Part shown: positions 16,544 to 26,474 of the stretch, one piece after another | Layout of the letters: the number at the start of each line of letters is the position of its first letter | Numbering within the stretch: position 1 is the first letter of the stretch | Source: a virus | Length of the DNA: 58,181 bases | Strand: one strand, 5' to 3' | IMG/VR virus record: IMGVR_UViG_3300043429_000067 | Coordinates: 1-58,181 of that record | Made by a program: the position numbers and the translations under genes | The notes under the pieces: generated by a model | The model's database searches: none | Seen by the model: the letters and a program-made list of their open reading frames with translations, nothing else | What the model was told of the DNA's origin: nothing

Positions 16544-18628
16544 ATGGCTGTGTCTTTAGGAAGTCTTCTCGCCGGTGCCGGAGATATCGGCAAGGCCATG
16601 TACGAGCAGCAAAATACAATGCGGCAGTACGAGCGCGACAAAATTGCGCTGGACGAATTACGCCGTAGTGAAGCACTGCGCCGTGAGATGCTGAACGCCC
16701 CCATGCCGACACAGGTACCGGCGTTTGACTTTGGCGCTGGTGTACCGATGGAGAACATCGCTCCACCTCCTGCTGCTCCGGGCGCTCCTGCCCCTACACC
16801 AGCGGTATCAGATGGCTTTACTGCACTCGACCCCAACAGTCCACAAGCTCGTGCGCTGTACCAGCAGCGGTTTGAGCGGCTACGCGCCGAGCAGTCCAAA
16901 GCTGCAGGTGTGCCGTTGGCTGTTGAAGGTGCACCGAGTCGCGCCGGTATTACTCCTGCTCCGGGCGTCACACAGGTCAATCCAGAAGGTTCGCGCTTTA
17001 CCCAGTGGTATCAAGGTAACACCGCACAGAACCAAGTAACAGCACAACGCCAGAACATCCAGATGTCATTGGTTACTGGTGAGTATGGCGGTCCCGGCTC
17101 TGCCCCGATCCGAAACATCTATGGTTTCTTCGCTGATGATCCCAATACGGCCAAGGCTCGTGAACGTGCAGGGCTTGCTGCTGATTGGTATGGTTCGGAT
17201 ACAGCGGACAAGTACTTCCAGCAGAATCCCAACATGCTGGCGGAAGCACAGAAAGACCCAGTCGGTTTCTATGAGAAGGTATCTAAAGGTCAGAAGGCAC
17301 TGAAGACCGCAGTGGAACCTCAGCCGCTACCTGCCACCAAGAAAGCACTGAAGTACGACCAGACAAAGACCGAGTATGATGATCTGATCATGCAGAGCGC
17401 CCAGCAGTACGGTGTCGATCCTGTGATCTTCAAGCGCCTGATCGGTAGTGAGTCATCGTTTCAAGCTGACCCAACTGCGAACCGTAAGACTGCGCGGGGT
17501 ATTGCCCAGATTCATGTCAACAACATCAAAGCTGGCATGATCAGTCTGCAGGACTCGCTGAATCCGCAAGTAGCTATCCCCTTTGCAGCACAGTTGTTCT
17601 CCCGCTATCTGCAGGAGTCCGGCGGTAGTTATGAACAAGCCCTGCAAAAATACAAAGGCGCAGTGTCGATGCGCGGTAAGCAGTCAATGTCTGGTGTGAT
17701 CAACGATATTCTGTCTGGTACACAAACCCCTGCTGCACCTGTGGCACCACTGGGGGCAAACCAAGTAGCCGCAACAACCGACATCCAGAACCCATTCATA
17801 TCTTCTGCACAGGCCGCAACCCCTGCACCTGCTGCACCTGCTGCACCGGCAGCCGCGCCTACTCGTCAAGCTCAGGCTGATGCTTCATCGTTCTATCTAG
17901 CCAACCCGCAGTCAATCCCGATGGATATGCAACGCGCCAACCAGATGCGGGATGAGATGGCACGACTGGCCACGATGTACCAACGATCTGGTATGGGCGC
18001 TCAATATATGGAAGCCCGTATGAAGGTACTTGAGTTGGACAACAACATGACCTATCTGCAGGGTATGCAGGGGCTCCAAGAATTCTCTCTTGCCAACGAC
18101 CCTCGTCGCCTTGCTGCTGTATGGAGCCAGTACGCTGGTGTGCCGGTGGGTATTCAGCCGCGTAGCGATGGTACGTTCAACATCATCGTCAACGGTAAGA
18201 AGACTAAAGAAGGTATCAGTGCTTCTGACATCTCAGACGCTGCCCGCTCCGCATTCGACCAGACTTATCGCCAGCAGAAAGCTGAGACGGCTAAGACTAT
18301 GGGCATCGAAAGCTTCAAGAAGCAACTCGACGCACAGGTGGAAGCTGTCAAGCAGAACGCTCAGATGATCCGCGAAGCCACGGTCGAAGCTATCAAGGGT
18401 CGCAACAAGGTCATGGAGGTTCGCCTTGGCCGCGAGGACTTCGAGATCAAACCGATCGGAGATGGCACTGCTCGTGCATGGGTATCCAACAAGGCTGGCA
18501 CTGCGCTTGGTATGATCGATGCCAACACCGGGCAGTTCGTAGAGATGGACGGTTTGAAGATTCCCAAGCCGCCGACTTACACAGGAGTTCGTGGCGCTCC
18601 CGCTGGCGTATCCGGAAACGTGAGGTAA
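16544..18628 (+). CDS. Internal virion protein with lytic transglycosylase domain
   Basis: 694 residues, ATG 16544 with GGGAG upstream. A goose-lysozyme/SLT-like domain spans about residues 278-390: YGVDPVIFKRLIGSESSF with Glu303 as predicted catalytic acid, then ARGIAQIHVNNI and a helix ending AALQKY-type (YEQALQKYKGAV). Such domains in ejected proteins (T7 gp16 group) open the peptidoglycan for DNA entry. Flanks are Pro/Ala linkers, followed by coiled helices. It lies directly before the giant gene. Confidence 0.8.
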   Translation: MAVSLGSLLAGAGDIGKAMYEQQNTMRQYERDKIALDELRRSEALRREMLNAPMPTQVPAFDFGAGVPMENIAPPPAAPGAPAPTPAVSDGFTALDPNSPQARALYQQRFERLRAEQSKAAGVPLAVEGAPSRAGITPAPGVTQVNPEGSRFTQWYQGNTAQNQVTAQRQNIQMSLVTGEYGGPGSAPIRNIYGFFADDPNTAKARERAGLAADWYGSDTADKYFQQNPNMLAEAQKDPVGFYEKVSKGQKALKTAVEPQPLPATKKALKYDQTKTEYDDLIMQSAQQYGVDPVIFKRLIGSESSFQADPTANRKTARGIAQIHVNNIKAGMISLQDSLNPQVAIPFAAQLFSRYLQESGGSYEQALQKYKGAVSMRGKQSMSGVINDILSGTQTPAAPVAPLGANQVAATTDIQNPFISSAQAATPAPAAPAAPAAAPTRQAQADASSFYLANPQSIPMDMQRANQMRDEMARLATMYQRSGMGAQYMEARMKVLELDNNMTYLQGMQGLQEFSLANDPRRLAAVWSQYAGVPVGIQPRSDGTFNIIVNGKKTKEGISASDISDAARSAFDQTYRQQKAETAKTMGIESFKKQLDAQVEAVKQNAQMIREATVEAIKGRNKVMEVRLGREDFEIKPIGDGTARAWVSNKAGTALGMIDANTGQFVEMDGLKIPKPPTYTGVRGAPAGVSGNVR

Positions 18629-18632
18629 CAAC

Positions 18633-21600
18633 ATGGCACAGGCTGGACTGTCGTTCGCTAACCCGTTCATGGAAAAGACGAGTGTTGGCGAACCTGCTAA
18701 CCCCTATGCACCGTTCAGTCCTACATCATCCATCGGGATGGGTGGGCTCGGTCCTTCACTCGCTGACATGGCCGTCACCGGCCAGCAACTTATAAAGCAA
18801 AGTCAGTTCACTCTCCCTGAGTTCACCCGCCCACCCGCTGGCGCATCGATCGCATTTAGCCCGGCTGAGAAGAAAGTCTTTGTCAACGGGCTGACGTTCG
18901 ACGTAGATGATGCAACCTCCGCGCTGCAGTCTGAATCCTATATGCGTGGTCCCGGCACGGGACTCCCCAAAGGGGGCGACTGGGTTCCACTGGATGAAGG
19001 CACCTATGCACAGTATCTCGACGCCATTCGTAACCCTACTCTGGGACGCCTCGCAAGTAAGAATTTCGGGCGCGGTGTTGATGTTATGCAGTCTCTGGCT
19101 GGCCGGGCGCTGCAACTGGCGGGTGCTGAGGGACTGGGCGGTCGTATTGTCGCCGCGCAAGAGGCTGATCTGCGTAAGACAGCGCCTTATGAACGCCAGT
19201 TCACGGATATTGAATCGGGTCGCGGCGCTGTTGAGTGGCTGGTGGCTAACTTCGCACAGCAAGGACCCAACCTTATTGAATCTGTTGCGACTGCTGGACT
19301 GGGTTTCTTGGCTGGTACTGCTGTTGGCGGTCCTGCCGCTGGTGTGTCTGCTGCTTTCTCTGGCCTTCTAGGTAAGTCCGCATGGAAGGAATCCGTCAAA
19401 GCTGCACTGAAGAAGCAAGCCGCTGGTGAAGCACTGGACGCTGCAGAATCCAAGCTGATCAGGGAAGCCGCCGGTATCGCTGGCGCTGTTGCTACGTCCT
19501 ACGCACAGAATCTGGCCACGGGTGCCGCCGACATCTACGGTGAGTTGCGTGACCAAGGCGCTGATGCTGGTGATGTGGATGCTCGACTGAAGGCACTGGC
19601 AGGTTCCGTCCCGTACGCCGTCCTTGAGACACTGCCTGAATACCTGCTGGCCGGTCGTATCTTCAGCGGTATGGGTGCTCCACGGGCTATGGCTCCGGGC
19701 GCTTCGTTGGGTCGTCGTGGTGCTGAGTTGCTGCGCCGTGGCGCAGTCGGTGGTGTTGTCGGTGGTACGGCTGAAGGTGCCACGGAAGCTGGTCAGGAAG
19801 CTCTGTTGCTGGGTATATCTGGCCAAGACCTGTCCTCTCCTGAAGCCGTCAACCGGCTGATCAACTCGTTCGCTGCGGGCTTCGGCGTTGGTGGTCCGAT
19901 CGGCGCTGTGGCCAACCTGAAGGGTAAAGCTCCAGCCAACCTGTTGAACCCCGGCCAGACAACCGACCCGTCTCCTGAGCAACAGAATCCCCCGCCCGGT
20001 GGTCCGCTTGCCCCTGTGGCACCTGCGTCCCCGTTCGGCTTTACACAGCCCATGCCGCCCGCTCCGGGTGCTCCTGCTGCTCTCCCCGGTGGTGCTCCTG
20101 CTGCGCCCGCACTTGGCGCTCCTGTGACTGCTCTGCCTGCTGATCAGGCCATTATGGTGACTGGACAGGAACCGCTCCCGTCGGGTCCCGGCACTCAGGG
20201 TGTGCTGAATATCTTTGGACCTGAAGGTGTGTCGGCACAGGAGTTGGCAACCCGTATGCAGCCCCCGGCTGCTCCTGCTCCCCAGCCCGCAGCACCTGCT
20301 GCACCTACTCCGCAGCCCGGCCAAATGGCATTGCAGTTTGCCCCACCGGTACCGGGCGCAGAAGCTCCGTTCAATCCGCAGATGGCCAATCAGATGCAGG
20401 CCATCCAGCAACGCATTCAGCGGCAGCGTGAGTTCGAGATGGCTCAGGCACAGGCGGCTGCCCAGCAGCAAGCTCAGATGGATCAGATCGCACGACAGAG
20501 CCAGAACGCCCGTGATCTATACATCCTGCAGCAACAACAGGCGGCAGCCGCTGTACAGCCGTCCCCGCAACAACTTCCAAGAGTTCCTGCTACCCCGGCG
20601 GAGCCTGTGCAGTTACCGTTGTTCACACCCAAGCAAGCCCCACGTCCGTCACGTGGCGAGGGTCTGCGTAAAGGTGGCCGCGCAGCGGCGCTTCCTCCGA
20701 CTGGTGTACCGGCTGTACAACCACGTGTTGACCTGCGTCGTTCGCCACAACTTCCGCTGTTTACACAGGAAGGCCAGCCGTCGTTGGCAGCACTGCGAGC
20801 CGCAGGTGTGAAGGGCAAACTTCCAAAACCTACACTGGAGAAGGGTGCCAAGCAGATCAAGCCAACAGGCAAGGCTGTAACACCTGCCACGGTTGAGAAG
20901 GCCAAGGCAGATCGACTGGCTGCTATCAAGGCAGCTTCTGAGAAACTCAAAGCGAAGGGGAAAGAAGATGCCGCTCAAAAAGGGAAGCAGCAACAAGGTG
21001 GTGTCAGCCAACGTCAAGAAGATAATGGACGAGTACAAGGCGGGCGGCAAGCTGGGGAACAGCCCAAGGCCGAAGTCCAAAAAGGCGGCGCTGAAACAGG
21101 CCGTCGCGGCGAGCCTCTCAAGCGCGGGGCGCAGCAAGAAACCTTAACCGACAGGTTAAAAGCTCGTATTGCTAAAGGCGCTTTCGGGGGACCGACCCCA
21201 AAAAAAGTCGGGGCGGCGGTAGCCGCCGTTGAGGTCGAAGCTCTCCCACCGGCTGAAGCGTGGGAAGACATGAAGCCTGAAGGTGCACCAGCATACAACG
21301 CCCTGACACGCGCTGCCCAGCAGGAATGGGCGGGCGCACCTGCTCGTACTATGGCTTTGGCAGAGAAGCTGGCTGCTGGCGAGACAACGATCGAGGAGCG
21401 CGAGCCGACTGCCGCTGAGATACTTGCTGAGGAAATCCAAGCTGCTGAGGAAGCCACCGACATCCGGACATTCCGCGATGCTATCCAGACGGTGATGGAG
21501 TATGCGTTCTTCACCAACGAAGAAACCAACACCAAGAAACTCGTAGCCCAAGCACAAGCGTTCCTCGATAACACCCAGTTCTCACTGGAACAGATGGGCG

Positions 21601-24600
21601 CAATGGATCAGGCGTTCTTGGATGCTGCGCAGTATCGACTCACGCTGGATGCAACCTACACCCGTGGCGGTAAGAAAGACCAGCCCAAGCCGTGGTTTTC
21701 CTACGCGCTGGCACGTAACCTGCTGCCCAGTATCAAAGCCAAACTGATCAACCTGCCCGCTGTTTACAAGGCCGCTGCTCCCGCTGGCGAGAAGACGATG
21801 AAAGCTGGTGCGCCTAGCACAGCCAGCCGCATTACGAGCACACCACAGGAGTTGCTTGGTGAACTGATCAGTGATCTGATCACGCAGATTCGTGAAGTGT
21901 CCAACCTGAACGCGCCGATGAAGTTCCGTGGCGAGACGTATACCAACCTTGTTGATCTGGCCAAGCAGTTGTATGCCAAGGTGGACGCGGCTGGGAAAAA
22001 CTTCATCGTTCGTGGGTATAAACTCAGTGAGTACTTCAAGGCTGACGGCACACCCAAGACACTGAAGTCCGGTGGTCGCGTCATCATTACCAATAAGGAA
22101 CTGACTGCCGAACAGCAAGCCGAGTTGGAAAAGCAACAACGCGCCGAGAAGAAAGCAATGGCCGCCGAGCGCCGTGCCGCAGCACAGGAAGAATTCAACC
22201 GCACTGTGTCGCCCGAGGAAGATGCTTGGGACAATGACGATGGCCGCTTCTACCGTGATGATGGCAGCCCGATCAACACAACGGTGCCCATCGGTCGTGT
22301 CAAGATTCTGGTCAACAGCTTCCTGTCCAAGCTGCGCATGAAGCCAACCGTTGGTGTGTACGCCAATGTCGAAGACCTGCGCCGCCGCAACCCCAAGCTG
22401 TACGAACAGGCAGCCGCTGCTCGTGGTAATGGTGACTTCGGTACTGTCAAGGCTGCTGGCTATTCGTTCGGTAAAAACGTCCTGATCTTCACCGACTTCA
22501 TCCGTACTGAACAACAACTGAAGTTCATCCTTGCCCACGAAACACTGGGTCACTTTGGATTCAGGGGCATCATGCCAGCAGCACAACTGGACAAGGTGCT
22601 GAACCGTATCTACGAGGTTGACCCAGATGTCCGCGCCGGTGTGGACGCAATGATGCAAAGCCGTGGCCTTCCGAAGTCAGAGGCCATCGAAGAATATTTG
22701 GCAGACAACGCCGCTGATCTGGATGTGTCCATCGTGACCCGCATCTGGAATGCACTGAAGAACTTCCTGAACAAGCTGGGCATCACGTTCCAAGACGACG
22801 AGGCTCGGTACTTCATCAACCAAGCTCGCAAGTATGTGCGCCGTGGTGACACTGGTAACTACGTCAACGCCCGTACGCTTGTGGAGGATATGGAGCAACT
22901 CGATGCGGACAGAAATGATGGCCGTTACGCTACTGCTCCTATTGGTGATCTGGCTTCACGTGCATTTACTGCTGGCGCTCTGAACCGTAGGCACGGTGGT
23001 ACAGGTGGACTGGCTGGCGCAGCACAGGCATTTGTTGATGGGGTATTCGGTGCCCGGCGTAATGTGCCCGGCAAGGTTGCCTCCATCCTTGAACAGATAC
23101 AGACACTGGACAATAAGGCACGTCGTAGCTACGGCCTGAACCAGATATATCGGATGCTGGAAAAGCAACAGCAGTTCTCCCGCGCATTGCTGTCGAAGTA
23201 CCAACGCATGACTCAGTTCACCCACTCGCCTGATCTGTTTGGTCTGGGTAAAGGTGTGACAGAAGCTCAGAAAGAATCTGCTGGTGAGTTGCTGGCTCGT
23301 GCCGCCTTGCTCCGTGCGGCTGCTGCGACGGATGAAGCAATCAAGTCGTATGACTCTCTGGTATCTGTTGACGACATGGGTAATGTCACGGTCAATCCAC
23401 TGGTGCGTCAGCAGATCGAGCAAGCAGGTTTTGTTACCGCCGAGGAGTTCCGCAAGGGCTTTGACGTCGAGTACTCCAACGGTGAGAAGGTGCGCTTCCA
23501 GTTCGACGTGGACGAGAACAGCCCTGAGTGGAAGGTGTATCTGGAAACCCGTGATACGGTCAACGAAGCTGCCATCGATCTGATGCTGGCTAACTACGAA
23601 GCTGCACAGGCCGAGGGCAAACGGGTTGTTGGTGATCTGAACAACCAGCGCACTACCACCAACAAGTTTACGAACGATGATCTGGATGCTATCCGGCGTG
23701 CAGCGGAACTGTATAAGAACAAGCGGTACCAAGGTAGTGACGTGGCAAGTGCTGGTGTAGAGGTAAAGAAAGCGGCTGCCAAGGATTCGGAGGAGTTCAT
23801 CATTGCGTTCGGTCGTGCGCTGTTCAACGATGATGTGTACAAGGTGTGGGTGAAAGACCCGACCGCCAGCGCAGAGATTGCCAAGGACTTTGAGAAGTTC
23901 ATGGCTGCTGAGTACGACGATCTCCGCGCTGCCCTGCCAAGTCTGCGCTCCAAGATTCGCAACGAGAACGACTCGTTCGCTGTACAGAAGGCAGTGCGCG
24001 ATCTATTCATGTTCGACCTGCAGTCCAAGAACGCAGACTATTACGCCAAGCGTACTATCCTTGGCTCGTATGTACCGTTCGTACGCCGTGGTACTGAGCA
24101 GGTTCGATTGGTGGCAGTGGATGCAAACGGCAACACGGTTAAGCTGGACGAGAATATCCGCAGCACCCTGCCGTACTTCCACACTGACACCCGTTCCGAA
24201 GCAGAGGCTATCGCGGCTGATCTGGAGAAAGAGTTCGGTGACCAAGAGTTCACTATGCTGGACGATACCGGCGCAGAGGTTAAGGTACGCTTGATCACTG
24301 AGGTGTCGAAGAACCGACAGTCGCCTGACCTGACTGAAGCCGTGAACTTTAACGAGTTCGTGTACGTACTGAACAGGCTCAACGCCAACATTGCTCCGGA
24401 CGTACGCGAGAAGATCATCACGACACTGACCAACCAGAACAGTCGTGCTCGTCGTAACCTGCAGCGTTCCGGTACCGAGGGATGGGATAAGGATGTGATC
24501 CGCTCTGTGTCCGAGCACCTTGAGACATCTGCCCACGTAGCAGCCAAGAAACTCTATCGCCATCGACTGGACGATGTGCTGCTGGATAACCGCAACTGGC

Positions 24601-26474
24601 TGGGCGATGATCAGAAACTGAAAGACCTGAAGGATGCTGTAGCCAACGCGCAGACTGACGGTGAGCGGGCACGTGCGCAACGTGCCTACGATGAGTATGC
24701 GTACATGTACAGATACATGGCTGGTAGCACCGGCAAGCGTACTGTCACGATCGATGGCGAAGAAGTACCCACGCTGGGTCGTGGCGAAGATTATCGGGAA
24801 GAAGCCAAGCAGGTGCTGCGCTGGTACAGTGAGGCCACCAATATCACCGACTCCACTGAGGATATGCTCTCGGGTGAGGCTGGCTCTGCACTGAAACTGG
24901 CAACCGTCCTGATGCAACTCGGTGGCTCCGTGGCTACAGCGGTGATCAACTTGGCTTCGATGGCTACCCACAGTCTGCCGTACCTGTCCTACTACAACTC
25001 CAAGCGTGGCTTCGGTGGTGGATACGGTGAGTCCAAGGCTGCGTCTGCTCTGTTCCAAGCGGCTCGTGATGTGAAGAACCGCAACCTGTCCGAAGCTGCG
25101 TTCCTGAACGACATACTGCGTGAAGGTACGTACGACAGGTACAACCTGACAGAAGATGAAGCACAGTTCCTGTTCCAGCAGACTGAGGAAGGCACACTGC
25201 AAGCAGCCCAGTTCAACGCACTGGTGGGTACCGCTCGTGGCAAGGTGTTCAACAACAAGGCTCAGGCTGCGATCAAGCTCTGGATGGAGATGTTCTCCTA
25301 CACGGAACAGTTCAACCGCCGCGTAACCGCTCTGGCTGCGTACCGCTTGGAGAAGGAACGTGCACTGGCGCAGGGTCTGACCGAGGAGCAAGCCATCCGT
25401 GCTGCTACCGAAGCTGCTCGCACTGCCGTCAATACTGCTCAGGGTGAGTATGCGATGTTCAACCGCCCTGAGATGGCTCGCGGTAACGTACTGCAATACG
25501 TGTTCATGTACAAACAGTTCGTGATCGTTACAGTCCAGTTGATGCGCAGCTTGCCGGTCAAGGGTCAACTGATGATGCTGGGCTTCCTGCTGCTGACTTC
25601 TGGTCTGAAGGGTCTGCCGTTTGCAGAAGATATATTCGACATCGTTGACACCATAGCTCAAAAGCTGGGCTTGAAGATGGCCAGTGTGGAGAAGGAAATC
25701 ACTGAGTGGGTTGACAGCGTGGCTCCGGGTATGACCCCGTATCTGATGCGTGGTGTACTCGACCGGATGACTGGTGCCACGATGTCTACCCGTCTGGGTA
25801 TGGGTGATTTGGTGCCACTGACTGGTGCGTTCCGCGCTGGTGCTGACCCGGCTCGTGAAGTGTCTGACTTCGCTGGCCCTGTGTTCTCTGGTATCTCTGG
25901 TCTGGTAGGTATGGCTGGCAGCCTCGGTAAGTACGGTGCGGAAGTGATCGGTCTGCGGGATGATGTGACTACCATCAACGGTATCCTGCGTGACTCTCCG
26001 GTTGCGGCTCTACGTGCGATGGGTGACAGCTACGCTTACCTGAACAGCGGAATGATTACCAACGCTCAGGGACAAGTTGTACAGCGTGAAGCACCCTACC
26101 ACGTGATCCTTGCCCGACTGCTGGGCTTCTATCCGGCCATTGCTTCTGAGCAGAACGACATCGTGCGGCTGTCCAAGTACGTCGGTGACTATGCCAAGGC
26201 GATCAAGGCTGAGTATGTCAGTGCGTACGTCAAGGCAACACTGTCGGGTGATCGTGAACGTGCACGGGAGATTGCAGCCGCAGTGCAGGAGTGGAACCAA
26301 GGTGCTGAGGGTACGGGGCTTACTATCCGTACGTTTGAGAAAGATGCTGCACGTGCAGCCTTGGAAGCCGGTCGGCCTACAGCACTCAGGTATCTCCGTT
26401 CAGCACCCAAGCAGATGCGTCCGGAGACAATCGAGTTGCTGCAAGCCTATGGCCTGTACGACGAGATCAGGTAA
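18633..26474 (+). CDS. Giant internal virion/ejection protein (2613 aa)
   Basis: ATG 18633 with GAGG upstream; the largest gene. Order: N-terminal region; Gly/Ala hydrophobic segment about 215-300; Pro/Gln/Ala-rich disordered stretch about 420-850; helical middle with a metalloprotease-like HETLGH at 1302-1307 (HExxxH rather than HExxH); C-terminal LPD38/PLxRFG-like part with conserved FSYTEQFNRRVTALAAYRL, EYAMFNRPEMARG and hydrophobic LMMLGFLLLTSGL. Proteins of this type are large polyvalent virion proteins thought to be injected with DNA. Residues 779-838 read through a nested gene in another frame. It ends the late arm and overlaps the convergent primase gene. Confidence 0.8.
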   Translation: MAQAGLSFANPFMEKTSVGEPANPYAPFSPTSSIGMGGLGPSLADMAVTGQQLIKQSQFTLPEFTRPPAGASIAFSPAEKKVFVNGLTFDVDDATSALQSESYMRGPGTGLPKGGDWVPLDEGTYAQYLDAIRNPTLGRLASKNFGRGVDVMQSLAGRALQLAGAEGLGGRIVAAQEADLRKTAPYERQFTDIESGRGAVEWLVANFAQQGPNLIESVATAGLGFLAGTAVGGPAAGVSAAFSGLLGKSAWKESVKAALKKQAAGEALDAAESKLIREAAGIAGAVATSYAQNLATGAADIYGELRDQGADAGDVDARLKALAGSVPYAVLETLPEYLLAGRIFSGMGAPRAMAPGASLGRRGAELLRRGAVGGVVGGTAEGATEAGQEALLLGISGQDLSSPEAVNRLINSFAAGFGVGGPIGAVANLKGKAPANLLNPGQTTDPSPEQQNPPPGGPLAPVAPASPFGFTQPMPPAPGAPAALPGGAPAAPALGAPVTALPADQAIMVTGQEPLPSGPGTQGVLNIFGPEGVSAQELATRMQPPAAPAPQPAAPAAPTPQPGQMALQFAPPVPGAEAPFNPQMANQMQAIQQRIQRQREFEMAQAQAAAQQQAQMDQIARQSQNARDLYILQQQQAAAAVQPSPQQLPRVPATPAEPVQLPLFTPKQAPRPSRGEGLRKGGRAAALPPTGVPAVQPRVDLRRSPQLPLFTQEGQPSLAALRAAGVKGKLPKPTLEKGAKQIKPTGKAVTPATVEKAKADRLAAIKAASEKLKAKGKEDAAQKGKQQQGGVSQRQEDNGRVQGGRQAGEQPKAEVQKGGAETGRRGEPLKRGAQQETLTDRLKARIAKGAFGGPTPKKVGAAVAAVEVEALPPAEAWEDMKPEGAPAYNALTRAAQQEWAGAPARTMALAEKLAAGETTIEEREPTAAEILAEEIQAAEEATDIRTFRDAIQTVMEYAFFTNEETNTKKLVAQAQAFLDNTQFSLEQMGAMDQAFLDAAQYRLTLDATYTRGGKKDQPKPWFSYALARNLLPSIKAKLINLPAVYKAAAPAGEKTMKAGAPSTASRITSTPQELLGELISDLITQIREVSNLNAPMKFRGETYTNLVDLAKQLYAKVDAAGKNFIVRGYKLSEYFKADGTPKTLKSGGRVIITNKELTAEQQAELEKQQRAEKKAMAAERRAAAQEEFNRTVSPEEDAWDNDDGRFYRDDGSPINTTVPIGRVKILVNSFLSKLRMKPTVGVYANVEDLRRRNPKLYEQAAAARGNGDFGTVKAAGYSFGKNVLIFTDFIRTEQQLKFILAHETLGHFGFRGIMPAAQLDKVLNRIYEVDPDVRAGVDAMMQSRGLPKSEAIEEYLADNAADLDVSIVTRIWNALKNFLNKLGITFQDDEARYFINQARKYVRRGDTGNYVNARTLVEDMEQLDADRNDGRYATAPIGDLASRAFTAGALNRRHGGTGGLAGAAQAFVDGVFGARRNVPGKVASILEQIQTLDNKARRSYGLNQIYRMLEKQQQFSRALLSKYQRMTQFTHSPDLFGLGKGVTEAQKESAGELLARAALLRAAAATDEAIKSYDSLVSVDDMGNVTVNPLVRQQIEQAGFVTAEEFRKGFDVEYSNGEKVRFQFDVDENSPEWKVYLETRDTVNEAAIDLMLANYEAAQAEGKRVVGDLNNQRTTTNKFTNDDLDAIRRAAELYKNKRYQGSDVASAGVEVKKAAAKDSEEFIIAFGRALFNDDVYKVWVKDPTASAEIAKDFEKFMAAEYDDLRAALPSLRSKIRNENDSFAVQKAVRDLFMFDLQSKNADYYAKRTILGSYVPFVRRGTEQVRLVAVDANGNTVKLDENIRSTLPYFHTDTRSEAEAIAADLEKEFGDQEFTMLDDTGAEVKVRLITEVSKNRQSPDLTEAVNFNEFVYVLNRLNANIAPDVREKIITTLTNQNSRARRNLQRSGTEGWDKDVIRSVSEHLETSAHVAAKKLYRHRLDDVLLDNRNWLGDDQKLKDLKDAVANAQTDGERARAQRAYDEYAYMYRYMAGSTGKRTVTIDGEEVPTLGRGEDYREEAKQVLRWYSEATNITDSTEDMLSGEAGSALKLATVLMQLGGSVATAVINLASMATHSLPYLSYYNSKRGFGGGYGESKAASALFQAARDVKNRNLSEAAFLNDILREGTYDRYNLTEDEAQFLFQQTEEGTLQAAQFNALVGTARGKVFNNKAQAAIKLWMEMFSYTEQFNRRVTALAAYRLEKERALAQGLTEEQAIRAATEAARTAVNTAQGEYAMFNRPEMARGNVLQYVFMYKQFVIVTVQLMRSLPVKGQLMMLGFLLLTSGLKGLPFAEDIFDIVDTIAQKLGLKMASVEKEITEWVDSVAPGMTPYLMRGVLDRMTGATMSTRLGMGDLVPLTGAFRAGADPAREVSDFAGPVFSGISGLVGMAGSLGKYGAEVIGLRDDVTTINGILRDSPVAALRAMGDSYAYLNSGMITNAQGQVVQREAPYHVILARLLGFYPAIASEQNDIVRLSKYVGDYAKAIKAEYVSAYVKATLSGDRERAREIAAAVQEWNQGAEGTGLTIRTFEKDAARAALEAGRPTALRYLRSAPKQMRPETIELLQAYGLYDEIR
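20968..21147 (+). CDS. Small basic DUF6496-like protein nested in the giant gene
   Basis: 59 residues in a different frame, fully inside the giant virion gene. ATG 20968 follows the purine-rich AAGGGGAAAGAAG. The product starts MPLKKGSSNKVVSANVKKIM, continues DEYKAGGKL, and ends KQAVAASLSSAGRSKKP, matching the small Lys-rich DUF6496-type proteins that are usually free-standing phage genes (compare the tiny basic genes at 56278-56865). In this stretch the giant frame reads as Gln/Gly/Arg low-complexity sequence, as if the small gene had been inserted and tolerated. No matching gene boundary is seen in the giant frame. Confidence 0.6.
   Translation: MPLKKGSSNKVVSANVKKIMDEYKAGGKLGNSPRPKSKKAALKQAVAASLSSAGRSKKP

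Noticed and set aside
24003-25661. 552-codon antisense frame opposite the giant gene
   Set aside because: It mirrors the codon bias of the giant gene, is rich in His, Gln, Ser and Cys without motifs, and lacks a ribosome site. Similar antisense frames occur at 21582-22658, 22956-23732 and 19368-20471.
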